Positions 9,685-17,586 of a stretch of 50,464 bases of DNA are shown here, one piece after another. Origin of the DNA: a virus. A program made the position numbers and the translations under genes. The stretch is taken from IMG/VR virus record IMGVR_UViG_3300047552_002926, positions 1-50,464 of that record; one strand, 5' to 3'. How positions within the stretch are numbered: position 1 is the stretch's first letter; every line of letters starts with the position of its first letter. The notes under the pieces are model-generated. The model had not been told where the DNA came from. It ran no database searches and saw only the letters and a list, made by a program, of their open reading frames with translations.

Positions 9685-10088
9685 TGGTAATAGCCTTCTA
9701 TCCGCTGACCTTGGCCAGCAATATCTCTGAGTCTGTTTAAAGAAGCGCCAACGAGTCGTTGGTTATGGAGTACCCACCACTCCCCTGCGTTATCAAAAGT
9801 CGTTCCTATGTGCCACACAGCGCCGCTAACTGTCAAAACTACGCCACCATGAACAGGGGCTTCTATTCGGTAGGCAAGTTCACCGGTTGCGGCATTGATT
9901 TGTGATGCTTGCCCTGCCCTGCCCCGCATGTGTCTGTCAAACCGAGTGGGTAGGGATAAGACCCGTCCGAATACCTCGCGCTGGACAAGTAGGCAGAAGT
10001 GGGCGCAATCAAACTCGCCTTCGATGTAGTCCATGCCAACGTACCGCTGTGCCGCCAAAAAATCGGCAGCGTGATCTCTGTTTGGCAT
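9675..10088 (-). CDS. NlpC/P60-type tail tip peptidase (gpK-like)
   Basis: A 137-aa C40-type cysteine peptidase candidate. The catalytic cysteine is seen in EFDCAHF (Cys28) and the histidine in AVWHIGT (His93), the order and spacing of NlpC/P60 domains. In lambda-like tails this protein sits in the tip complex and helps open the cell wall or mature the tip. It is shorter than lambda K because there is no Mov34 domain. It overlaps J and follows the DUF1833 gene by 2 bp. Confidence 0.82.
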   Translation of the reverse strand: MPNRDHAADFLAAQRYVGMDYIEGEFDCAHFCLLVQREVFGRVLSLPTRFDRHMRGRAGQASQINAATGELAYRIEAPVHGGVVLTVSGAVWHIGTTFDNAGEWWVLHNQRLVGASLNRLRDIAGQGQRIEGYYQWK

Positions 10089-10090
10089 GG

Positions 10091-10567
10091 TTAACCAGCA
10101 AAGAGCGCGGGAGCATTTACAGGGTCAAAGCGGATTCGAACAGCACTTTGACGCATCGTTTCATCCGGCCCGAGTACGCAGCTCATTACCGTGGGGGTGA
10201 TGTTGATTCCGCTTAATTGGCTGATAAATTCATAGTCAGTAACCGTTGGTGTTGCGCGGCTGACAACACGAATGGTTGCAGTCAAAGACGCACCTACAGG
10301 TAGAGCCTCCACCAGCGCAGTCAATTCCCTGCCGATGTTGTCAATTTGTAACGTGGCGCGTGGTTGCTCTTTCTGCACTTGGCTTGGCAGCTTTAGGCTA
10401 AACGGCAACCCCACAAAAGTGTCAACACCAATCACCCAATCTCTGGTGTCGTTTACAACACGAACGGGACTTGAGAAGCTGGCATGGTCAATGAGAAGAA
10501 GCTCCAAGATGCCATATCCATCGGACGTGCTTTGTAGCGAGGCGATTGTTGTTTGACTGACTGTCAT
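10091..10567 (-). CDS. DUF1833 minor tail protein
   Basis: A 158-aa protein that matches the DUF1833 phage family by length, order and pattern: an N-terminal strand set with LELLLIDHASF, a middle FVGLPFSLKLPSQ, and IDNIGRELTALVEAL. In siphoviruses this gene lies between a minor tail gene and the C40 peptidase, where lambda has gpL, and it is thought to be a tip or hub component. Its stop overlaps nothing downstream and its ATG shares bases with the upstream stop codon, so translation is probably coupled. Confidence 0.8.
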   Translation of the reverse strand: MTVSQTTIASLQSTSDGYGILELLLIDHASFSSPVRVVNDTRDWVIGVDTFVGLPFSLKLPSQVQKEQPRATLQIDNIGRELTALVEALPVGASLTATIRVVSRATPTVTDYEFISQLSGINITPTVMSCVLGPDETMRQSAVRIRFDPVNAPALFAG

Positions 10568-10935
10568 TAGTAAGCGCTCCGCAGATACTCAAGATTCAGT
10601 GATCGCATTGACATGCCAGACCACACGCCAGTTGCAGGTTTTAGAGAGCCAAGTTCACCAGCAACAATACGCGCCTGAACAACTGCTGAAGTCCTTGGGT
10701 TTTTCCAACTGAACCAGTTAGCGCCACCGCCAATTTGGGAGTACACCCAAGTCTCAAAATCAATGGCGTTTTGCTTAGTCTCGAAAAACAGATCAACAGG
10801 TACCGTGACCATCGAATCGCTTGAAAGGCGGCGCTGTTTAGGCACTCCACGTTCCATCTCGCTTCTGACCACCACGGACTTAGGCGACTCGCTAGAGCCA
10901 ATCAAAATCTTCACGTATGTTGGAAAAGTTGCCAT
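10567..10935 (-). CDS. Minor tail protein, gpM-like position
   Basis: A 122-aa protein with alternating beta pattern and no membrane segment. It stands between the tape measure and the DUF1833 gene, where lambda has gpM. The core around residues 50-80 (ETWVYSQIGGGANWFSW) resembles small phage tail proteins of this slot. The role as a tip component is inferred from position, not from a clear motif. Confidence 0.72.
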   Translation of the reverse strand: MATFPTYVKILIGSSESPKSVVVRSEMERGVPKQRRLSSDSMVTVPVDLFFETKQNAIDFETWVYSQIGGGANWFSWKNPRTSAVVQARIVAGELGSLKPATGVWSGMSMRSLNLEYLRSAY

Positions 10936-10951
10936 TTGTATCTTTGAAAAA

Positions 10952-10985
10952 CAAAAAGCCCCGCCTGAATTAACAGCGCGGGGCT
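10952..10985 (-). terminator. Hairpin-T element after tape measure gene
   Basis: AGCCCCGC (10957-10964) pairs with GCGGGGCT (10978-10985); on the minus strand a T run follows at 10956-10952. It lies between the tape-measure gene and the next minor tail gene. Confidence 0.7.
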
Positions 10986-11003
10986 ATGAGGGTGAAGTGA
11001 TGC

Positions 11004-13532
11004 TTAGGTGGTTTGCATCTTTGAGAACCTAGAGCCAATGGCGTGATACACATTGCCAGTGCCGCTTGCAACACCATCGGCAATGCTTCCGGCCACCATG
11101 TCGACAATCACCTGTAAGCCACCTTGCCCGTCACTTTGAGTGCTGACTTGGGCTTGGCTGTTGTTGATGATTTGGACGTTGATGCCGCCCGATGAGCTGG
11201 CTCCATTTGGAACGATTGAGCCTGAAACGCTAGGGTTGAATATCTCAGGGCCTTTCTCGCCAACAAGGTAGGAGCTGCCCGAGAACACAGATCCGCCACC
11301 AGCTCGAGCGCCTGCAACACCAGGCATATTTATATCGGATGGCGCAACCGCAGAGGGCGATGTAGGACTACTGCCGCCACCAAACGCCTGACTAAGAAAG
11401 CCACTCGCACCCGTTGCCGCCATTGCAATTTGCTGACGGATTTGAATTCGAAGAATGTCCTCAATGATTGCGTTAGCAAAGTCAGAAAAGTTGAGTTTTC
11501 CAGTTTTCACGAAGTTAACAAGGGAATCTTCCATCTTGCTGAAGGCATTGTTCATCGCGCCTTCAATCTGCGAGGCCATGTTTGTCGCATTCTCGGCATA
11601 CTTTCGAACAGCCTCCTTTGCACCATAAACACCATCGCGTTGCTTGTTGTAGCTTTCCTCGATCTGAGCAGATGATTTGGCTTGCTGAATTGCTGTGGCA
11701 GCGACCGCATCAGATATTTCTTTTTGCAAGTCAACTTCACTTATCCCTTTTTGACGAAGCTGATAGATTCGTTCATCAAGGTCTAGCTGTAGCTTTTTAG
11801 CAGCGGTTTGCTGTGCAATCTCTAGCGTCCCTTTGCCCAACATTTCGTTTTGAAATTGTGCAGCGCCGTTTGCCAAGTCCCATTGATGTTGCTGTTGCTT
11901 GGAAGCAAGAACAAAGTCATTGACCGTTTTAAGGCGATCAATCTCAATCAGGTTCAGTTGCTTGCTTGCTTCAGTCTGCGCCGCTAGTCGCTTAACGGCA
12001 ACCTCTGCAAGTTTGTTTTTAATGTCTTGACGTTCTGCCGCTGTGCCAGAATTTTTGGAAAACTCAACGATTGCAGCAGACTCTTTGTCGTAAGCTGCGA
12101 TCTTGTTTTCTACATCTTCATTGATTGCGTTCTTGAGACCTTCGTAATACTCATTCTGAGACATGAACTGCATTCCGTAGAACGTCTTGAGCATTTGCTC
12201 ACGATCTTTGTAGTTCTTGTCCTCATTGGCGATTACCAGCTCTTGCAGCTTGATAGCACCTTCGAGCATCTTTTTTGCTTCTTTGTCTGACTCGCTGCCA
12301 AAGCCGCCTGTATTTATTTTTGACTTTGGGGTTTTATCTTCATCTGGAGCAAAGCCAAACAATCTGAGGTTTCCCATATCCTCTTGATTTTTTGAAGCAG
12401 CAGTTTCTCGTATGACCCTGTTTGTTTCGAAGTTCTTTTTTAAGCTGTCGCTTACCTTTGCGCCGTTGTAGTCCCATAGCTCTGCGTATCGTGCATTAGA
12501 TTCTTCTACAACTCTATTTCTATCAGAAAGGGCTTGTTCTAGCGACTTAACTTGATCATCGCCTTTGAATGGATTTGCAATATTTGCAACATCACCCAAG
12601 AATGAAATATCAGCACCTACTGCCTGAAAACTCCCACCAACAGCACGGACAGTTTTGATTATTCCAATGAACGATTCAACAATCATGGTCGCAGCAATGG
12701 CTGCGTTTTCTGCCCAGCTCTGAATTGAACCGTCTTCAGCTAGACCATCAAGTGCTTTCTTTAGATCGCTACCCTCTTTCTGTGCATCGAGCATAGATTG
12801 TGAGAATGTATTTAAGACAGGAATTAACTCCAAGCCAACCGTCTTAAATAGTTCGTTATTCGTCAACTGAAGACGTTTTAATGTCTTGTCATACTGATCG
12901 GCCTCGAATGCTTGCTCTGTCGTAATCTTTGTCTGAAACTCTCCAACTTCAGCCAAGTCATTCATAACTGGAATCAGGTTGGCACCCGCCTTGCCGAATA
13001 GATTTTGCATTACAACAACCTTCTCGGCACCGTCTTGGTAGTTCTGCAACGACTTAGCTATCGCTAGAAACGCATCTTCTGGTTTTTGACTTTTCAATGA
13101 CTGGACGGAAAGCCCAATAGCCTCAAACGACCCACCCGTTTTCTTGCCGCCATTTTCAGCATCAATCATTGACTTGCTGAGTTTTTGCAAACCAGTGGCG
13201 AGGGTTTCGGTGTCTGTGCCAGATAACTTCGCAACAGATGCAAGGCCAGACAGCGCCTCGACTGTCACCCCCGTTCGCTCTGCCACCTGATAAAGATCAG
13301 CAGATGATTCAATGACACCTTCAATCTTTGATCTAACAGCCTCAAATGTTGCAAACGAAGCCATCGACAGGCCAAGCACGCCTAGCGAACTCTTGACTAG
13401 ACCGAGAGCAGCGTCAACCTCTTTCATGCGCTTTTCAGCGATATAAGCGGCCTTGTCCATTGACGATGTGAATTGCGCAATGTTCCCTTCTAGCGAGATA
13501 ACCAGATCACCTAATGCACCTGACATTTTCAT
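11004..13532 (-). CDS. Tail tape measure protein
   Basis: An 842-aa protein that sets tail length and passes into the cell with the DNA. Long charged helices and coiled coil fill residues about 380-650. Hydrophobic patches occur near 45-75 and 270-300. The C-terminal part around residues 660-740 has the Lambda tape-measure C-terminal pattern (AFSKMEDSLVNFVKTG, then FANAIIEDILRIQIRQQI). At about 1.5 angstrom per residue it predicts a tail near 125 nm, like lambda. It is preceded by the accessory block rather than directly by gpGT. Confidence 0.93.
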   Translation of the reverse strand: MKMSGALGDLVISLEGNIAQFTSSMDKAAYIAEKRMKEVDAALGLVKSSLGVLGLSMASFATFEAVRSKIEGVIESSADLYQVAERTGVTVEALSGLASVAKLSGTDTETLATGLQKLSKSMIDAENGGKKTGGSFEAIGLSVQSLKSQKPEDAFLAIAKSLQNYQDGAEKVVVMQNLFGKAGANLIPVMNDLAEVGEFQTKITTEQAFEADQYDKTLKRLQLTNNELFKTVGLELIPVLNTFSQSMLDAQKEGSDLKKALDGLAEDGSIQSWAENAAIAATMIVESFIGIIKTVRAVGGSFQAVGADISFLGDVANIANPFKGDDQVKSLEQALSDRNRVVEESNARYAELWDYNGAKVSDSLKKNFETNRVIRETAASKNQEDMGNLRLFGFAPDEDKTPKSKINTGGFGSESDKEAKKMLEGAIKLQELVIANEDKNYKDREQMLKTFYGMQFMSQNEYYEGLKNAINEDVENKIAAYDKESAAIVEFSKNSGTAAERQDIKNKLAEVAVKRLAAQTEASKQLNLIEIDRLKTVNDFVLASKQQQHQWDLANGAAQFQNEMLGKGTLEIAQQTAAKKLQLDLDERIYQLRQKGISEVDLQKEISDAVAATAIQQAKSSAQIEESYNKQRDGVYGAKEAVRKYAENATNMASQIEGAMNNAFSKMEDSLVNFVKTGKLNFSDFANAIIEDILRIQIRQQIAMAATGASGFLSQAFGGGSSPTSPSAVAPSDINMPGVAGARAGGGSVFSGSSYLVGEKGPEIFNPSVSGSIVPNGASSSGGINVQIINNSQAQVSTQSDGQGGLQVIVDMVAGSIADGVASGTGNVYHAIGSRFSKMQTT

Positions 13533-13541
13533 TTCCCCAAT

Positions 13542-13561
13542 AAAAAACCCGCCGAAGCGGG
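13542..13561 (-). terminator. Hairpin-T element before tape measure gene
   Basis: CCCGC-CGAA-GCGGG (13548-13561) followed on the minus strand by six T (13547-13542). It lies after the Bro-N gene and just upstream of the tape-measure start. It may end the separate Bro-N transcript. Confidence 0.68.
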
Positions 13562-13581
13562 TTTGTGTTGATCTGATTTAT

Positions 13582-14289
13582 TTATGCACCAATTGCTTTT
13601 GATGCCTTGTGTATGTCTTCTGAAATCTGCGAGTAGGCCTCTGCACCTATGTCGCAAAGCTCAGCCAATGTAAAGTGTTTGAGGCTAGCTCTCACCTTTT
13701 CGGCTTCACTTGGGGTTCTAGTTTTAATCCGAATTGCCTGTCGAAACAAAGCGCCATTTGCCGCACCAGCGATTGCAATCACGTCATTTAGGCAAATTTC
13801 TTGCATCTTGATAGCGTTAGCAATCTCAGAGCCAGTCATTACATAACAGTCATCTGTTAGCTCTTTGATCATCTGCTCACCGCTTGAATCAAGGCATACA
13901 CACCAGCGGCGCGGTTTCGGCGGTTGATATTTTTGCTCGACTGCGTAACTTCCAGTTTTGCGAATGGATGGCAAGACCTCCCCCGTCACCCACTTTGCAA
14001 ACTTTCTGGCCTCTGGCTTTCTACTGCGGAGCACTAGGGCGTACAGGCCGGACTCGTTGATGATGGTCAGTTTTTGCTTTCCACCAAGGGTGTCACTAAT
14101 CGTTACACCCCTTTCATCATCATCAAGATGGTCGGCGACTGCCTTTCGTGGATTTGCATAGCCAAGGGCTTCGCAAATATCCCCAGAGACGAACCAAGGG
14201 CTCCCATTTTTAAGAATCACGCGAATAGCGCTATCTCCAAAACGAAAGACGTTTTCAGAAAAGGTTGCATGGGTAGTAGTAGATGACAT
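13582..14289 (-). CDS. Bro-N antirepressor-like protein
   Basis: A 235-aa protein with an N-terminal Bro-N domain (about residues 10-115: FRFGDSAIRV, then GDICEALGYANPRKAV, LTIINESGLYALVLRSRKPEA and FAKWVTGEVLPSIRKTG). The C-terminal half is not recognised. In phages such proteins often bind repressor or DNA and act as antirepressors. The start is the ATG at 14289, six bases after GGAG; the more upstream frame is the structured leader. It lies alone in an accessory block within the tail genes and is preceded by a C4-type antisense RNA, the classical control of ant genes in P1 and P7. Confidence 0.85.
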   Translation of the reverse strand: MSSTTTHATFSENVFRFGDSAIRVILKNGSPWFVSGDICEALGYANPRKAVADHLDDDERGVTISDTLGGKQKLTIINESGLYALVLRSRKPEARKFAKWVTGEVLPSIRKTGSYAVEQKYQPPKPRRWCVCLDSSGEQMIKELTDDCYVMTGSEIANAIKMQEICLNDVIAIAGAANGALFRQAIRIKTRTPSEAEKVRASLKHFTLAELCDIGAEAYSQISEDIHKASKAIGA

Positions 14290-14374
14290 TTTGCGCTCCA
14301 TTGCGGTGTTGAACCGCCACCCACTTCCAAATGGGGTGGCAGACCGAAACGAGGTTGGAAGACCGATGGAGCAC

Positions 14375-14500
14375 CGGCGAACCTTGCGGCTCCCCCATTT
14401 CGGCCCACCGTAAACTGGACGCGCCAAGATGTGAAAAAAGCCGCAAAACTAGCAAGTTAGCGGCCTTACACCGCTCCAAACGAGCTTCCAAACTCGATCA
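14375..14500 (-). ncRNA. C4-type antisense RNA controlling the Bro-N gene
   Basis: The minus-strand leader of the Bro-N gene has the layout of phage C4 antisense RNA. Segment a' GCGGTGT (14474-14468) is complementary to ACACCGC (14309-14303), which lies just before the Bro-N GGAG. Segment b' AAATGGGG (14400-14393) is complementary to CCCCATTT (14336-14329). The target region also has its own GCCACCC/GGGTGGC stem near 14317-14341. A possible promoter with -35 TTGACT (14553-14548) and a weak -10 near 14529-14523 lies upstream. In P1 and P7 the processed RNA pairs with the downstream mRNA and blocks ant translation; that action here is inferred from the pairing. Confidence 0.78.
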
Positions 14501-14554
14501 CCCGAAAAGGTGACAAATGGACTTTAGCACAAATGCCGCAAGCTGCAAGTCAAT

Positions 14555-15025
14555 TCATGTGAACTCGAAGTGCTGCCTTAAAGAATGTTTCGCTGGATAG
14601 CAATACGACTCGTCAAGTCCCTGCTCTTTCACAACATCGTTGTAAGCGAGCTCTTTGATGGCAATAGAAATCTTCGTCTCATCTTCGGAAACCAGCTTCA
14701 AGTAGCAGGTGGAGAGCTCATCATCTGAAAGATGTTGACTATTGGCATATAGACCCGCATACCCCCTGCGCTGCGCGAGAGATTCATACATCTTTTCATT
14801 TGGACTGAGGGTGTATTCAAGGGCTTGAAATAATGCAAATATCAACCCCAAGGCTGTTGCAGTATCGGGGTGACTACCAACAACGGACATGATTGATGCC
14901 GAGCCGCTGAGAATCGACATGAATTTAAGAAATGAAGCAGCCCTCCCCCAAAGAGCTGATCTACGATCATGCAATCGTATTGCGTACCGTATTGAAAATA
15001 AGGTTGTATGGCGATCTGTATTCAT
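14555..15025 (-). CDS. Two-helix membrane protein, possibly SLATT-like
   Basis: A 156-aa protein from the ATG at 15025. After a charged helix (IRYAIRLHDRRSALWGRAA) come two close hydrophobic segments at about 34-50 and 58-75, then a cytoplasmic helical tail with ESLAQRRGYAGLYANSQ. This two-helix plus helical-tail design recalls SLATT-type effectors, but the match is by eye and weak. It stands in the accessory block between gpGT and tape measure, next to another membrane protein, so a lysogenic or exclusion role is possible. An upstream GTG at 15058 is a less likely start. Confidence 0.6.
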   Translation of the reverse strand: MNTDRHTTLFSIRYAIRLHDRRSALWGRAASFLKFMSILSGSASIMSVVGSHPDTATALGLIFALFQALEYTLSPNEKMYESLAQRRGYAGLYANSQHLSDDELSTCYLKLVSEDETKISIAIKELAYNDVVKEQGLDESYCYPAKHSLRQHFEFT

Positions 15026-15102
15026 GGTCTTGGTGGTGGTGGCGCTTTGGCGGCACACTTCCTTTTACTAGCGTTTGTAATTTCATTCACGGCAATCTGT
15101 AG

Positions 15103-15780
15103 TTAAAAATCTAAGTCGCTCACGTCAAAAACCCATGATTTATTGCCATCTTGATAAAGCGGCAGCTCAATCCTCATGGTCCTTGATTTTTTGATTTCTT
15201 TGACTATTTGTTCATATCCATGAATGAACAAAGTAGTAGAACTACCATCCGATGGTTTTCCTGCACTAAACCGAATTGGCGGCCTATCGTCAAACCTAAT
15301 CAACACAGAGCATCCGTCGTAACTTGGACACAGGATTTGGCCTTCATCAATAGATATGAGCACACTTTTCCCATGTCTTGGATGCTTTCTGAGTGTCAAC
15401 TCCCCAGAAATACCAGCTCCGTAAGGCCAATGAAGATTATTCTTATTAAGGCTTTGACTGTCCGCAAAAACGATTTCTTTTCCACTCATATCGTCATCAC
15501 GCGTATAGACATTCCACGCCTTTGGCGGTGTGTACTCTCTATTTGGGTCAAGAACAACGACGCCTTGATGCTGATTTGACTGGTTTGTAGGCGAAGACTT
15601 TGAGCCGCCGGAAGAGCTAATGACCAACACCACCCCAATCAAAATTAGAAAAATCTCAAATCTTGACCTATTCCCAAGCCAGATCAAGACCTTACTAACG
15701 ACCTCAAGAATGAAGACATAAACCTGAAACAAAATCCTTGGGATTTTTTTTAATGCGGAAGCTATCACTTGTTGGCTCAC
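15103..15780 (-). CDS. Single-pass membrane protein of unknown function
   Basis: A 225-aa protein with hydrophobic helices near residues 15-35 and 43-58 and a long C-terminal beta-rich domain, likely periplasmic, containing two cysteines (LCPSYDGC). No family is recognised. The GTG start at 15780 shares bases with the stop of the gpT frame (GTGA), so it is translated by coupling from the tail assembly gene. Its presence between gpGT and tape measure is unusual and suggests a cargo gene. Confidence 0.6.
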   Translation of the reverse strand: MSQQVIASALKKIPRILFQVYVFILEVVSKVLIWLGNRSRFEIFLILIGVVLVISSSGGSKSSPTNQSNQHQGVVVLDPNREYTPPKAWNVYTRDDDMSGKEIVFADSQSLNKNNLHWPYGAGISGELTLRKHPRHGKSVLISIDEGQILCPSYDGCSVLIRFDDRPPIRFSAGKPSDGSSTTLFIHGYEQIVKEIKKSRTMRIELPLYQDGNKSWVFDVSDLDF

Positions 15781-16139
15781 TTAAAAAACGTTAATCCTTT
15801 GAATATGGACTGTTTTATCAATTCAGACTGCAATTCGGGCGTTGTTTGTGGAACAAATGTCTGCTTGTTTTCAGGCCAGTGTGACGGGTGCCAATATATG
15901 AAGTCCTCTGCCCTGTATGGGTCGGGCTTCTTTTTTGCGTCCCTGTTGACGTTGGCAAGCACAGAGGAAAGAATCCCATGCCGCTGATCTGCCGCAGCCT
16001 CACCAAAAGGCTCAACCTCCTCAAAGGCCATCCACTCCGTCAGCTCTGCGCTGTCAATTTCGCTCAGTAACTGACGGACTGTCTTTCCAAGAGCGAGTGC
16101 TAGTCGGAAGTAGAAGCGCCGCTCTGGGCGCTCTCGGAG
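15777..16139 (-). CDS. gpT part of tail assembly chaperone (DUF4035), made by -1 frameshift
   Basis: The frame entered after -1 slippage at the end of gpG. It reads RRFYFRLALALGKTVRQLL, then ELTEWMAFEEVEPFGEAAAD and GILSSVLANVNRD, the clear signature of the DUF4035/gpT family. No good separate start lies at its head: an ATG at 16031 is internal to the conserved domain. The product is therefore the fusion gpGT (16495 to 15777). In lambda gpG and gpGT coat the tape measure and recruit tail tube protein before leaving the tail. The last about 40 residues of this frame have no counterpart I recognise. Confidence 0.88.
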   Translation of the reverse strand, partial: LRERPERRFYFRLALALGKTVRQLLSEIDSAELTEWMAFEEVEPFGEAAADQRHGILSSVLANVNRDAKKKPDPYRAEDFIYWHPSHWPENKQTFVPQTTPELQSELIKQSIFKGLTFFK

Positions 16140-16495
16140 TTTTTTGCTGCTTGGGCCTTGCTATCAGAGGTCATTCCATTAATGCGTTGGGCGGCATCGA
16201 ATACTCGCTCAATCGCAGCGGACGATTTGAGGCCTAACCGCTCGATGTCGTCAATGCCAAACATTCGATTGCCAGCATCGTCAACCACTGTGAGTGCAAC
16301 TAGCTTCAGTCGAAGGTTTGAGACATTTGCCTTGCGTGAGCCATCTGGTTGAATGTCAACCATGCTTTCTTCGAAAGACGCACGATCTGCGCCTGTCATT
16401 GTGCGAACAAGAACAGAGCCGCCCCACTCCGGAACATCGACCTCGATATTTTTAAGATCGGAGCATTCCAAGATTTGATCTTTAGTAAGTGCCAT
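16100..16495 (-). CDS. Tail assembly chaperone gpG-like
   Basis: The 131-aa upstream product of the frameshift pair. It lies directly between the tail tube gene and the gpT frame, the fixed position for tail assembly chaperones. The first 100 residues look like a mixed alpha/beta domain (VPEWGGSVLVRTMTGADRAS, then VALTVVDDAGNRMF). The end is a flexible Ala/Ser-rich tail containing the slip site. Cytoplasmic role: binds the tape measure during tail assembly and is absent from virions in lambda. Confidence 0.87.
   Translation of the reverse strand: MALTKDQILECSDLKNIEVDVPEWGGSVLVRTMTGADRASFEESMVDIQPDGSRKANVSNLRLKLVALTVVDDAGNRMFGIDDIERLGLKSSAAIERVFDAAQRINGMTSDSKAQAAKNSESAQSGASTSD
16139..16145 (-). 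promoter_or_regulatory. Slippery heptamer A-AAA-AAC for -1 frameshift
   Basis: On the minus strand the gpG frame reads GCA AAA AAC, giving the ideal X-XXY-YYZ heptamer. Shifting one base back opens the DUF4035 frame, which stays open to 15777; the unshifted frame stops at 16100, about 13 codons later. The gpG:gpGT ratio is set by such a site in lambda and many long-tailed phages. Confidence 0.87.
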
Positions 16496-16510
16496 TGTTT
16501 TCTCCTTAGA

Positions 16511-17149
16511 TTACAGACCGGACACAGCGCCGCTGATGCGAATATCAACAGATGTTTTAGCCACGGCATCAACACCGCCAGCCAAGCTGAACTTCTTAAC
16601 GAAGCCAGTGAAGGTAACAACTTGAGCATTTGGTAATGTCAGTTTGAAACTAGACAAAATGCCAGAGACTTGTTTTTCACGTAGTGCGATATGGCCTGAA
16701 TTCGCGCTGTCGTAATCAATGTTGATCGTGAATTGACCTGGGTCGACCAAGCCCAAGCGGAACTCTTTAGCTGTACTGTCAAGGTTCGTCACATCAATTT
16801 CGGATGCTGCACCATCGAAGCCTGAGAAGTCCTTCATATTGCCGATTGGCGCGAAAGTAACGGGCGTTGCATTGCCAGCAGCCACAATTGTTTTTCCAAT
16901 GGTGTCGATGTTCACCGCGAACGTGTTGGTTGTCACGTTACGCACTGTCAGTCGTTGGCCGTTCAACAGCGCGGCATCTGCGCCAGTGAGTCCGGCAATT
17001 GAGAGTACATCGCCGGCATTGAAGCCGTGTGCTGCTGCCGTGATGATTGTGGGGTTGCCAAGTTGAATGGCGGTGATATTTTTGGCAGCGCCTGAACCTG
17101 TACCGATGGAGAGAACTGAGCCTTGTGCGCTGATTGCAGAAGATGACAT
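16511..17149 (-). CDS. Major tail tube protein
   Basis: A 212-aa tube protein from the ATG at 17149; it forms stacked hexamers around the tape measure. It begins SSSAISAQGSVLSIGTG. A beta-rich insertion with HGFNAGDVLSIAG (about residues 35-90) looks like the domain seen on several phage structural proteins. The conserved tube part with MKDFSGFDG and DVTNLDSTAKEF follows. It lies between a terminator pair and the gpG gene, as in lambda-like tails, and should be one of the most abundant virion proteins. Confidence 0.87.
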   Translation of the reverse strand: MSSSAISAQGSVLSIGTGSGAAKNITAIQLGNPTIITAAAHGFNAGDVLSIAGLTGADAALLNGQRLTVRNVTTNTFAVNIDTIGKTIVAAGNATPVTFAPIGNMKDFSGFDGAASEIDVTNLDSTAKEFRLGLVDPGQFTINIDYDSANSGHIALREKQVSGILSSFKLTLPNAQVVTFTGFVKKFSLAGGVDAVAKTSVDIRISGAVSGL

Positions 17150-17163
17150 GATTAGCTTTCTGA

Positions 17164-17227
17164 AATAAAAAAACCCGCACAAGGCGGGGTTTGGTTGGGG
17201 AAGTAAAAAAGCCGCTGTTTAGGCGGC
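17164..17227 (-). terminator. Two hairpin-T elements before the tail tube gene
   Basis: ACCCGC (17173-17178) pairs with GCGGGGT (17184-17190), and GCCGC (17211-17215) pairs with GCGGC (17223-17227). Both stems are followed on the minus strand by T runs (17172-17166 and 17210-17205). They separate the DUF3168 gene from the tail tube gene. Confidence 0.66.
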
Positions 17228-17235
17228 TTGTGTTG

Positions 17236-17586
17236 TTAGTAGTACCAGATTGAGTAATCCATTGACATTCGATAAATCTTCACATCCGATTCGTAGAGGT
17301 CGCGTGAGCTGATCTGTACGTTTTGCACAGACCAGCCTTTCATCGCTGTAGCGACATGATCATTCAATGCCTGAGCTTGTGCGTAGGTTTTCGCCCACAC
17401 ATCGATCTGCATCCGACAGTTACTAATCGGCGTTGACCCATTCCCATCCATCACGTTTTCGTTCCTTGAGGAAATGCGTTGGTACGTGATATGCGGATAA
17501 GGCGCGTCTTGCGTTGCGACTATGGGGAATACGGAAGCCGTTGTCGCTGTTGCGATCAGCGCTTGTAGTTGTTCTTGAATGGTCAT
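17236..17586 (-). CDS. Tail terminator-like protein (DUF3168)
   Basis: A 116-aa protein with the DUF3168 pattern: an N-terminal helix, then VFPIVATQDAPYPHITYQRI, and a middle MQIDVWAKTYAQAQAL. The family includes tail completion/terminator proteins (gpU-like) that cap the tail and join it to the head. It overlaps the gp10-like gene by 4 bp (ATGA) and precedes the tail tube gene, the expected place. Confidence 0.82.
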   Translation of the reverse strand: MTIQEQLQALIATATTASVFPIVATQDAPYPHITYQRISSRNENVMDGNGSTPISNCRMQIDVWAKTYAQAQALNDHVATAMKGWSVQNVQISSRDLYESDVKIYRMSMDYSIWYY

